From Deltaproteobacteria bacterium CG11_big_fil_rev_8_21_14_0_20_45_16 (lineage in GTDB: Bacteria > Bdellovibrionota > UBA2394): DNA of 64,000 nucleotides. The position numbers and the translations under genes were made by a program. Of the stretch, positions 39,675 through 48,460 are shown piece by piece (positions within the stretch are counted from its first letter, which is position 1; each line of letters opens with the position of its first letter). The stretch is from NCBI GenBank assembly GCA_002787535.1, contig PCXB01000041.1:57100-121099 (forward strand), read 5' to 3'. The notes under the pieces are model-generated. The model did no database searches. It was not told the origin of the DNA and saw only the letters and a program-made list of their open reading frames with translations.

Positions 39675-41693
39675 ATGGATGGATTTTTTGCTAATCCATG
39701 GATGGGGCTGGTCGCGATTCCTTTTGCGACTCTTTTGCTATGGGAACTTGTCAAGCGCCGGCGACCGCCGTGGTTGATTCTTCCCCGCTTACTCTGGATA
39801 TCGGGATGTATCCTATTGGCAATGAATTGGTACTTTAATTTGTCAACGGAGTGGAGTCGGTCTGGTACAATTTATGTCTTCGTTGACGAGTCAGATTCGG
39901 TCGTAAAGGTTGATTCGCGTCGTGAATATTTGAAGCAATTTCTTGAGGAGATAAACACTTGGGCGAAGGAGCATTCACAGCCTATTCAGGTATTTGCTTT
40001 TGCAGAGCAGCTTAGATCCTTTGCTGCCACCGACGGGGCGCGGGGAGGTGAAGCAAGCCGTTTGTCAAGTTTGGAAGGGATCAGCCTTGATAATGAATCT
40101 ACTGTTGTTGTCGTAAGCGATGGAAATTGGGATCGAAATATTCGGCTCAAAACTAGGAGCTTCGTAGTGGGACTGGACGAGGCCGAAAGCAAGGATGTTT
40201 GGATCGAAACACCCCAACCCGTTATGACAGCGTTTCTAAAGAATAGATTGAGTATCCCTATTGAAGTCTTGCAAAAGGGTTTTGACTCTCAATCGGTTCG
40301 AGTCGGTCTCTATTTGGGCCAGGAATTGTTAGCGGAAAAGAAAGTCGGGCTGGAGTCGGAACGAGTGGGAGTGGAAATGCCTTATTTTCCAGAGAAAATG
40401 GGCGAGCAAATTTTAAGCGTAAGAGTGGAGGGACTTGAAGGCGAGTTAAGTCCGCTCAATAATACGAGCGCAATCAGGGTAAGAACCGTCCGAGACAAAA
40501 TGAGAATTTTACATATTGGCGGCAAGCCGAGCGTAGATTTAAAAGCTTGGCGTTTGTTTTTAACTCGTCAGCCGGATGTTGACCTGGTTAGTTTTTATAT
40601 TCTTCGGTCTTTGGATGACGATCCTTTGGCCAAGAACAGCGAACTAAGTTTAATTCCATTTCCATATGATGAACTTTTTACGACGGAACTCGAAAAGTTT
40701 GATGTGGTTATATTGCAGAATTTTAATTTCAACCTCTATTTTCAGCCCTTTTATTTGTCCAACCTGGCGAGATTCGTGGAAAGAGGCGGCGCCGTTTTGA
40801 TGATTGGAGGGGATCAAAGTTTTCATCGCTATGTCTTTTCGCCCCTTGAGGGGGTTATGCCCTTTGATTTTCCGCCCTATATGGCTCGATTCGAGACGGG
40901 CAGTTATCGAGCAAGCGCGGCAATACAGCAGCACCCTATTTTAGAAGGACTCGCATGGGCTTTTGAGATTCCTCTCTGGTCTCGGCGGCATCTTATTTCT
41001 AAAAATAAAAATTCGGATGATATTGTTAAGTATAAGGACGGGGTTCCATTTGTAAGTCTTCGTCAGCTTGGTCAGGGTCGGATTTTGGCAATTAACTCGG
41101 ATGAATCCTGGAGATTGCAAATGCAAGAGTATGGAAAATTTATTCCCTTCAACAGATTCGCTCGACGTGTTCTTCGATATCTCACGTTTGATCCCGAGAT
41201 GGATCCAAAAAATCTTACGAGTGGAACATGGAAGTCTGGTGAAGTCGTGAGCTTGTCGGTTCATGGCGGAAAGCGGGAAGATTGGACGATCACACCTTCG
41301 CTTTATCCAGGTGCCGAAACAAAGTTTAGTGGCCTATCTTCGATAGAATTTTTGATTCCCACGCCTAACATCTACGAAGTGAAACTTTCCTCGTCAGCTC
41401 TCAGTTATTTTTTTGAGACCGAAGAGACTCCCTGGCATCTTGAGTGGAAAAATCTTTTACCTCAAGAAGATCGAATGAGAGAGCTTGCGAAGATAAATCG
41501 TGGCGAATACTTTTCGTTTGAAGATAGGCAGAAGATTTTTGAGAAAAAACTTTCCGGAAAGCAAATTATTTCATCCGTGCAAAGCCCATGGAATCGAGAG
41601 GCTAAGGGGCTCTCGTGGCTGTATTTGGTGGCACTAATAACGACACTTTGTCTCGACTTTTTTCTACGTAAAAGATTTCAGTGGGATCTCTAG
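39675..41693 (+). CDS. Membrane protein with vWA-like and GATase1-like regions
   Basis: N-terminal TMs, IYVFVDESDSVVKVDSRREYL (DxSxS), VVILQNFNFNLYF..FVERGGAVLMIGGDQSF, C-terminal TM. Confidence 0.7.
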   Translation: MDGFFANPWMGLVAIPFATLLLWELVKRRRPPWLILPRLLWISGCILLAMNWYFNLSTEWSRSGTIYVFVDESDSVVKVDSRREYLKQFLEEINTWAKEHSQPIQVFAFAEQLRSFAATDGARGGEASRLSSLEGISLDNESTVVVVSDGNWDRNIRLKTRSFVVGLDEAESKDVWIETPQPVMTAFLKNRLSIPIEVLQKGFDSQSVRVGLYLGQELLAEKKVGLESERVGVEMPYFPEKMGEQILSVRVEGLEGELSPLNNTSAIRVRTVRDKMRILHIGGKPSVDLKAWRLFLTRQPDVDLVSFYILRSLDDDPLAKNSELSLIPFPYDELFTTELEKFDVVILQNFNFNLYFQPFYLSNLARFVERGGAVLMIGGDQSFHRYVFSPLEGVMPFDFPPYMARFETGSYRASAAIQQHPILEGLAWAFEIPLWSRRHLISKNKNSDDIVKYKDGVPFVSLRQLGQGRILAINSDESWRLQMQEYGKFIPFNRFARRVLRYLTFDPEMDPKNLTSGTWKSGEVVSLSVHGGKREDWTITPSLYPGAETKFSGLSSIEFLIPTPNIYEVKLSSSALSYFFETEETPWHLEWKNLLPQEDRMRELAKINRGEYFSFEDRQKIFEKKLSGKQIISSVQSPWNREAKGLSWLYLVALITTLCLDFFLRKRFQWDL

Positions 41694-41884
41694 GCGATTG
41701 ACCTTCCCTAAAAGCTCTGTTAACCATCTAAGTGTCGAGAGGTTGTTGACTTCATAAGGGTAAGAAATAACAGGCGATTTTTAAAATTAGGTTTTCAAAT
41801 TCGTATTTTAAATTCGCAAACGCTATGTCTGCTGGGTTGTTAGCAGTCAGGGCTAAATGACGGCTGGTATGGGAGGACGTGGGT

Positions 41885-42247
41885 ATGACGGATACAGGGG
41901 AAGCGCTTGGACCTTGGAAACGACGGCATCAACGGCGCAAAGTGGAAGCTTTGATCAAGGTGCGCAATATTGATGGAAAAGTTTATGGATGCCGAAATCG
42001 TGATATATCATCTGGTGGGATATTTGTTGTGGCCAGTCCGAGGGTCATGACTCTTACAGTAGGCTCAACGATCAGTATGAATATAAAGTTTGGCACGAAC
42101 CCTACGGCTTTTAGGGCTGAAGGTCGAGTGGCACGGATGACTCGCGAGAATTCTGTGGAGGCAAAGATGTTTAAGCCTGGATATGGAATTGAATTTACGC
42201 GTGTTGACGCCGCGGGCAAGAAGCTGTTTTCTATGCTTCTCAAGTGA
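41885..42247 (+). CDS. PilZ-domain protein
   Basis: RRHQRRKVEALIKV...NRDISSGGIFVVA (R.. and DxSxxG signatures); GGAGG SD supports ATG at 41885. Confidence 0.85.
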   Translation: MTDTGEALGPWKRRHQRRKVEALIKVRNIDGKVYGCRNRDISSGGIFVVASPRVMTLTVGSTISMNIKFGTNPTAFRAEGRVARMTRENSVEAKMFKPGYGIEFTRVDAAGKKLFSMLLK

Positions 42248-43446
42248 TTAAAGAGTTTATTGCGGATGAAATTGTTACATCGTCTTCCTCCAGACAGGGG
42301 AAGCTTATCCGCTATAGACCTGGCCGTTTAAGGGTTTCCAATTCAACAGGTAAAATTCTTTCGCTTGAGTCCTTTTCGAAGTCCAAAACTTCTTTGGTAG
42401 CTCGCTCAAAAAAGCGACTTCGATGTATCATTCCCGGTCTTATTGACCCCCATACTCATTTGGTTTTTGGTGGTGCCCGCTCGGATGAATGGTCGCAACG
42501 ATTGGAAGGTACATCCTATCAAGACATTGCTGCCAAAGGCGGAGGAATCAAGCGAAGCGTTCGGTCGACAAGGGAACTTAGCGAGACGGAACTGTTGGCG
42601 AGTTCCAAAAAGCGTTTGGAGGCCTTTGGTCGATTTGGAGTGACGAGTCTTGAAATCAAATCGGGTTATGGTCTGAATCTTGAGACCGAGCTCAAGTTAC
42701 TTAAATGCATAAAGGAATTAAAGCGGCACACACAATTATCGATCTTTTCTACTTTCATGGGCGCGCATGCTCTTCCTCCCGAGTTTGATTCTAGCGAGTC
42801 CTATGTGGAGCATTTAATAAAAGTTATTTTGCCGCGGATTAGGCATCTGGCCGATTTCCAAGATGTATTTGTTGAGCGCGGGTATTTCGGTGTGAAAGAG
42901 TCCATTCGCCTTTTGAAAGCAGGAAGAGAGCTTGGTCTCATCCCTCGAGTTCATGCTCATGAATTCGGCAGAACAGGCGGCGTTCTCGTTGCAGCAAGGG
43001 TTCGGGCGGCCTCAGCGGATCATCTTCAATATATTAATGATGATGACATACGGCGCCTTAAAAAGGCTCAAGTCGTTCCGGTTATCCTTCCGGGCACTAG
43101 TTTTTTCTTGGGGGCCAAAAAGTTTTCTCCTGCAAAAAAATTGTGGAAAGCTGGGTTGCCGGTGGCAATTGCTAGCGATTTTAATCCCGGAACAAATCCG
43201 TCATATAATTTTCCATTGTTTGGAACTTTTGCGGCTGTCTTTGCCGGCTTAAGTTTAGATCAGATATTGGTTGCTCAAACCTGGCATGCTGCCCAGGCTC
43301 TGCAAAGATCAGATTGCGGTCGTTTAGCCAAGGGCATGCGAGCGGACTTTGTGTCGCTTGATGCGGATCGATATGAAGATATGTATTACCATTACGGCTG
43401 CTCCCTCGTTCGGGACGTCTTTGTGGCTGGAAAGAAAATATTTTGA
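42244..43446 (+). CDS. hutI: Imidazolonepropionase
   Basis: GLIDPHTHLVFGGARSDEWSQRLEGTSYQDIAAKGGGI, IKSGYGLNLETELK, FMGAHALPPEF, VHAHEFG, ASDFNPGTNPS. Confidence 0.93.
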   Translation: MIKEFIADEIVTSSSSRQGKLIRYRPGRLRVSNSTGKILSLESFSKSKTSLVARSKKRLRCIIPGLIDPHTHLVFGGARSDEWSQRLEGTSYQDIAAKGGGIKRSVRSTRELSETELLASSKKRLEAFGRFGVTSLEIKSGYGLNLETELKLLKCIKELKRHTQLSIFSTFMGAHALPPEFDSSESYVEHLIKVILPRIRHLADFQDVFVERGYFGVKESIRLLKAGRELGLIPRVHAHEFGRTGGVLVAARVRAASADHLQYINDDDIRRLKKAQVVPVILPGTSFFLGAKKFSPAKKLWKAGLPVAIASDFNPGTNPSYNFPLFGTFAAVFAGLSLDQILVAQTWHAAQALQRSDCGRLAKGMRADFVSLDADRYEDMYYHYGCSLVRDVFVAGKKIF

Positions 43447-44300
43447 TGGCGGCCCGGGAACTTTTTGTTTTTGATTTGGACGGAACTTTGGTCCACGACG
43501 GGGAACGAGGGAGGCGTGAGATTCCGAATGAGTTGATGAGAACTCTGGAGTGCCTGTCATTGAAGGCCGATATCGTTATTGCGACGGGAAGACGTTATCG
43601 AACGGCTAAGCCTATTATTGAAAGTCTTCCAAAAATGCCTTTTAAGATTCTGAACAATGGCATCATTATTCGTAATTCGAATCACGAAGTTGTCTTTAAG
43701 AAGAATTTTGATTCCAAGCTGGCCTTCGAGATATGCAAACAAATCGATGGGTGGGGCTATCTTCCGGTTCTGGTTATGGATGGAGATCGAGACGAAATGG
43801 ATTTCGTTATTTGGAGCCAAAAGCCTGGCTTCAGTAGATTGAGCATAGCGGAAGTCGTTTTGAAGAAGGCTAAAAAATCGGCGATGATGATTCATTCCTT
43901 AGCTTCGTTGAGTGCTTCACTTCATCCCCATATTATTGAAGTTGCAAGTATCGGTGTTTATGAGGATTTATTGGAACTGCGCAAAAGGTTGAACACGATT
44001 TTGCCACCGGATCTTCGGGCCATTGTTGTCAAGAATTGCGGTTATGAGTCGCTTAGTGTTTTGGAGATTTTTGATAAGAAATGTTCCAAATGGAGTGGGG
44101 TGGAGTATGTTCGTAGCTTGATGGAGCCAAGTCGAGTCATCGCTATAGGGGATGATGAAAATGACTATGAGATGTTGAAATCAGCGGATGTATCAGTTGT
44201 CATGGATCATGCTCTAGAACATATTCGTGTGTTAGGACATGAGGTTGTCTCTGGACCGCAAGGCCTTGTAGAATATTTAAGGGGGAACTGGTTAGAGTGA
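43443..44300 (+). CDS. HAD-superfamily hydrolase (Cof-like)
   Basis: FVFDLDGTLVHDGE, VIATGRRY, VIAIGDDENDYEML. Confidence 0.88.
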   Translation: MMAARELFVFDLDGTLVHDGERGRREIPNELMRTLECLSLKADIVIATGRRYRTAKPIIESLPKMPFKILNNGIIIRNSNHEVVFKKNFDSKLAFEICKQIDGWGYLPVLVMDGDRDEMDFVIWSQKPGFSRLSIAEVVLKKAKKSAMMIHSLASLSASLHPHIIEVASIGVYEDLLELRKRLNTILPPDLRAIVVKNCGYESLSVLEIFDKKCSKWSGVEYVRSLMEPSRVIAIGDDENDYEMLKSADVSVVMDHALEHIRVLGHEVVSGPQGLVEYLRGNWLE

Positions 44301-44977
44301 AGAAGGTAGATCGACTCCGATATAATACATGGCTGTTTCAGGCGGCCGAAAATTTCTACGAACGTGGAAATTTTGAAAAGGCTTTGAAATATTTTGAGCG
44401 CTTAAACCGTCAACACGGAAAATTTTTAGAGCCTTCCATGCGAGCGGATTGCTACGCTTATATGGGCGATATTTATCTATTCAATGAAGACTATACTAAG
44501 GCAATCGATTATTTAACCAAGGCCATCGGGATCGATGATAGTTTTCCTCACTACTACTATTTATTGGGGATGGTTTATCAGACGCAGGAGAATTGGCGTC
44601 GGTCGATCGAAGAATTTGAGGCAGCGGCAAAACTCGAGCCGAAGAATTCTATTTATATTGAAGAATTGGGTCGAACCTATGTATTTACAGGAAATTTGGC
44701 TGAAGGTGAGAAGCTTTTAAAAAAAGCATGGAAGCTCGACCATGAAAACGTCGGCGCGGGAGTAGAGCTTGCCGGCGTGATGTTCTCAGTTGGAAAGTAT
44801 CGTGACTGTGTGGAGATTATCGATGAGATCGTCAAATCAAATGAAAATCTTCACGATGGAATCGTCGAATATCTCGAAAGTTTGCGTGCGGACTGCATGA
44901 TGGGGATGGACGAAAAGGCCAAAAAAAGACGTCGAGGCCGTAAGAAAAAGAAGCGAGCCAAGAAAAAAGACAGTTAA
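44297..44977 (+). CDS. TPR protein with basic C-terminus
   Basis: Several TPR units; KKRRRGRKKKKRAKKKDS tail; 4-bp overlap with upstream gene. Confidence 0.78.
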   Translation: MKKVDRLRYNTWLFQAAENFYERGNFEKALKYFERLNRQHGKFLEPSMRADCYAYMGDIYLFNEDYTKAIDYLTKAIGIDDSFPHYYYLLGMVYQTQENWRRSIEEFEAAAKLEPKNSIYIEELGRTYVFTGNLAEGEKLLKKAWKLDHENVGAGVELAGVMFSVGKYRDCVEIIDEIVKSNENLHDGIVEYLESLRADCMMGMDEKAKKRRRGRKKKKRAKKKDS

Positions 44978-45060
44978 TTCAGTGGGCTAGCCCGTATTCT
45001 CGAACTTGTCCGTATCGTTCATAATAATATTTGTGTGTGGAGATTCCGAGTACTGCCATC

Positions 45061-46383
45061 ATGAGGGAGTGGTGGGGAGGAAAATCCTTGGAATATCGGA
45101 AGTTAGGTCGATTTCATATAGAAGGATCTATTGCTCGTGGGGGCATGGGTGAAATAGTGCGTTCCGTGGACGATGCTGGACGTCCCATTGTCCTTAAGAC
45201 GATTCTTGATTCATTCCAAGATGATGAGCGCTTCCAGGATCTCTTCATTCGAGAGGCAGAGATCACCTTTCAACTTCGACATCCAAATATTGTCCGTGCT
45301 TATCGATTTGATCGCGTTGGAAAGCGACTCGTTTTAGCCTTGGAGTATTTGGATGGTATAAATCTTAAAGAATTACTGAGAAAAATTTACGACCAGAAAC
45401 TTCATTTACCTCTTATGGTGGCTTGGGCAATTGCTCAGCGAGTTTTGAAAGGTCTTGATTACGCTCACAAAAAGAAGGGATCGGAGGGAGATCACTTAGG
45501 GATCATTCATCGTGATATCAATCCTTCGAATATTTTTTTAACCTATGCTGGAGAAGTGAAGGTTCTAGATTTTGGGATCAGCAAAGCTACGAATTTGGAA
45601 GTTCACCAACTGACACCCAAAAATGAACTAAGGGGAAAGATTTGCTATTTGGCTCCAGAACAAATTCAATCCAAACCCATCGATCATCGAGCGGATATAT
45701 TTTCGTTTGGAATTGTCCTTTGGGAAATGTTGGCGGGACGCCCACTTTTTGTTCGACCATCGGATGGTGAAGTGATGGAAGCTATTGTTCAAAATAGTTA
45801 TGAGTCCTTAAAGACATTTCGGCCGGATGTGCCAGAGGAGCTTGAAGGTGTTATCCGTCGGGCTCTCTCTAAAAATGCGAACAATCGTTTTGAAGACTGT
45901 CGAGAATTTGAAGAAGCCTTAGAATCGGCCTTCTACAAAGCAATCATGCCCGGTGCCTCGGAAGAAGAGATATCGGTGTTTGTGCGCAGCTTGTTTGGAC
46001 AGGCACAGGCCCAGCAAGACCCACAGTTTCTATCAGGATACGCATTTTTGATGGCTCAAGCGCCTGGACACGAAAGTCGAGGATTAAAATTGGCAGCGGA
46101 GCTAGCCGAAGAGTATCCGACTCGTCCTTTCATTCAATTGAATTATGCAAGAGCCTTGCTGTTAAAAGGGGATCGAAACCTGGGACTTAGAATGATGCGA
46201 AAACTTGCCCGTGTCGACAGTTTGGAATCTAGTATTCAAGACATCTTGGAATGGATAGGGGTTCGGAGGCGTCCCCCACTCGCAAGTTTAAGCCGCTCCC
46301 ATCCTTTGAATTATGTTCTAGGCAAAATTCGTCATCGGTTGATGGGGCCGACCGCCTATCAAGAACAGTTTCTAACCGCTTAA
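45061..46383 (+). CDS. Serine/threonine protein kinase
   Basis: IARGGMGEIVRSV, VLKTI, IIHRDINPSNIFLTYAGEVKVLDFGISKA, YLAPEQ. Possible upstream GTG at 45031. Confidence 0.93.
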   Translation: MREWWGGKSLEYRKLGRFHIEGSIARGGMGEIVRSVDDAGRPIVLKTILDSFQDDERFQDLFIREAEITFQLRHPNIVRAYRFDRVGKRLVLALEYLDGINLKELLRKIYDQKLHLPLMVAWAIAQRVLKGLDYAHKKKGSEGDHLGIIHRDINPSNIFLTYAGEVKVLDFGISKATNLEVHQLTPKNELRGKICYLAPEQIQSKPIDHRADIFSFGIVLWEMLAGRPLFVRPSDGEVMEAIVQNSYESLKTFRPDVPEELEGVIRRALSKNANNRFEDCREFEEALESAFYKAIMPGASEEEISVFVRSLFGQAQAQQDPQFLSGYAFLMAQAPGHESRGLKLAAELAEEYPTRPFIQLNYARALLLKGDRNLGLRMMRKLARVDSLESSIQDILEWIGVRRRPPLASLSRSHPLNYVLGKIRHRLMGPTAYQEQFLTA

Positions 46384-46958
46384 ACGTTTCGAGAAGATCG
46401 TCGGTAAAACCTGTAAGCTAGCAAAGCCATGCCGCATTTAACGATATCTCCAGGAAGAAATGGCAAGAAGCCTAGCTTTAGAGTTTGTTGAATGCTTGTC
46501 CCAGTCCACACTTTAAGCCATAAAACACCGGGCAGGAAAATAAACATCGAAGCGAGCAAGATCAAGGCGTACTCTTTGATCCATCCTTGCGGAAAAATAT
46601 TTTGAGCCATCCAGCCAACCAAAAAAGCACAAAACACAAAGCCGATAATGAAGCCCCCGGTTGGTCCCAATAAAACTACAATACCTGGAAGTGCTCTTGC
46701 GAAAACTGGGAAACCAGCCAAGCCCCAAGCGATCAGGACCACTTGGGAAGCAGCCCCTTTCCAGGGTCCCAAAAATAGACCTGCGGAGATGACGACCAAG
46801 CTTTGAAGGCTTATAGGAACCGGACTGAAAATAAGTTCAACACTAAATTTTGAACTAACAGCTGTTAGTAAGCTAAAAACAATAATCTGAGTCGCGGCAA
46901 GCGAGGCCTGAAGCAAGCGGCTGTTAATCCGTATGTCCCCAAATAATCCAGTGCGCAT
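46380..46958 (-). CDS. bioY: Biotin transporter BioY
   Basis: KFSVELIFSPVPISLQSLVVISAGLFLGPWKGAASQVVLIAWGLAGFPVFA..GPTGGFIIGFVFCAFLVGWM. Confidence 0.93.
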   Translation of the reverse strand: MRTGLFGDIRINSRLLQASLAATQIIVFSLLTAVSSKFSVELIFSPVPISLQSLVVISAGLFLGPWKGAASQVVLIAWGLAGFPVFARALPGIVVLLGPTGGFIIGFVFCAFLVGWMAQNIFPQGWIKEYALILLASMFIFLPGVLWLKVWTGTSIQQTLKLGFLPFLPGDIVKCGMALLAYRFYRRSSRNV

Positions 46959-46962
46959 GGCC

Positions 46963-47700
46963 CTATATTGCCCGGCTGGCCATTGGGGTCAACATACTTT
47001 GGTTCGATGTTTTCCGGCCCTTTTGGGATGCCTCAAACGGAAGGTTGAACTGGTTCCTATTGCTGAGGCCATCCATTTCCCATTTAATGATAGCTAGGAT
47101 TTGACGAAGGTCTTCAGCCGAATTCACAAAATCCAATTTTGAAACATCAATCGAAATGAGCGGTCCATGGCGGTAATCTTCAGCCCAAGCCTCGTAGGTT
47201 TCATTCAAGCTTTGAAGATAGCTCTGCGGTATCCGCGTCTCATAGCTTCTATTGCGCGCCGCAATCCGCGTATTAAGAACATCAACATTGGAACGAAGAT
47301 AAATCATTAAATCAGGGGCTCGCAAATAATCGCTCAAAAGCTCAAAGTGATCGACATAGGTTTTAAAATCTCTTTCGGACATGAAGCCTCTCACAAAAAG
47401 ATTTTTGGCAAAAACTTCCGCGTCTTCATAAATACTTCGATCCTGCACGACGCTATCTTCTGTCGCGAGAATTTCTCTCAAATGTTGAAAACGTTTGGTC
47501 AAAAAGAATATCTGCGTATGAAAACTCCAATTTTTCATATCGGCATAAAAATCCGCTAAATACGGATTCGTTTCGACTATTTCGTAATAAGCTCTGGATT
47601 TTAGGTGGTGCGAGAGAAGTGTGGTCAGGCTGGATTTGCCGCTTCCAATATTTCCTGCGATAGCGATAAAAAGTGGTCGAGGAGCTTCAGATTGTTGCAT
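46963..47700 (-). CDS. Deoxynucleoside kinase
   Basis: FIAIAGNIGSGKSSLTTLLS (P-loop), VVQDRSIYEDAEVFA, PDLMIYLRSNVDVLNTRIAARNR. Confidence 0.92.
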   Translation of the reverse strand: MQQSEAPRPLFIAIAGNIGSGKSSLTTLLSHHLKSRAYYEIVETNPYLADFYADMKNWSFHTQIFFLTKRFQHLREILATEDSVVQDRSIYEDAEVFAKNLFVRGFMSERDFKTYVDHFELLSDYLRAPDLMIYLRSNVDVLNTRIAARNRSYETRIPQSYLQSLNETYEAWAEDYRHGPLISIDVSKLDFVNSAEDLRQILAIIKWEMDGLSNRNQFNLPFEASQKGRKTSNQSMLTPMASRAI

Positions 47701-48394
47701 GTTTTGTCTCTATTTTTAATTGTTGAAGTGGAGGCTTACGTTTTCCGTTTAGACGATCTTCGATTAGACATACAATCCTTTCTAGATCATTCGAGTCGGT
47801 AACAAAATCCAAGCTTGCGCAAGGAATTTTCAATACCGGAGCCTTAGTATAAAAACTAAAAAAATGATAATAGCGCTGAATCAGGGCTTCCAAGTGGTCT
47901 GGCGAGAGTGATTTATCGAACTTCGGATTTTTGAGATAATTTCGTCTAAGCAGTGTCTCAAGGTCAGCCTGAAGCAGAAGCACAAGATCAGGAGCAGGAA
48001 CTTCGTCGACAAGTGAATCGTAGACCCGCTGAAAGATCGGCAAATCAGCTTCAGGCAAATTCATCTGGGCAAATATCCAGCTCTTGCCAAAGAGGTAATT
48101 GCTAATTTTAAGTCCATTGGCTTCACAAACATCCCGTTGCTGTCGAAATCTTGTTAGTAAATAGAAGAGCTCCCTATCAAAAGCTCTAGAGTCTTGGCCG
48201 ACAAATGGATCTTCGATGCTTTCGAAGCAGGCTTTTCCACCCCATCTATCGGACAGAAGCCGGGCCAATGCGGCTTTACCCACACCCATAACACCCTCTA
48301 TCGCAATATGGAGGGATCGGCCTTCAAACAAGCTGCTGAGATGGGATTTAAATCCCGCCATTTCCATAAAATTCTTTCGTGTCTCTTCGGTCAT
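47687..48394 (-). CDS. Deoxynucleoside kinase-like protein, variant P-loop
   Basis: IAIEGVMGVGKAALARLLSDRW, ISNYLFGKSWIFAQMNL, PDLVLLLQADLETLLRRNYL; overlaps its paralog by 14 bp. Confidence 0.85.
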   Translation of the reverse strand: MTEETRKNFMEMAGFKSHLSSLFEGRSLHIAIEGVMGVGKAALARLLSDRWGGKACFESIEDPFVGQDSRAFDRELFYLLTRFRQQRDVCEANGLKISNYLFGKSWIFAQMNLPEADLPIFQRVYDSLVDEVPAPDLVLLLQADLETLLRRNYLKNPKFDKSLSPDHLEALIQRYYHFFSFYTKAPVLKIPCASLDFVTDSNDLERIVCLIEDRLNGKRKPPLQQLKIETKHATI

Positions 48395-48460
48395 CGTGTT
48401 AAGAAAACTTAATAAGCCAAGAGAAGACTTGAAAAGCTTTTTCTCGAAAACCTTTCGTTT

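Noticed and set aside
46380-46958. Solitary BioY as an unusual transporter
   Set aside because: BioY without adjacent BioM/BioN is well known in many bacteria.
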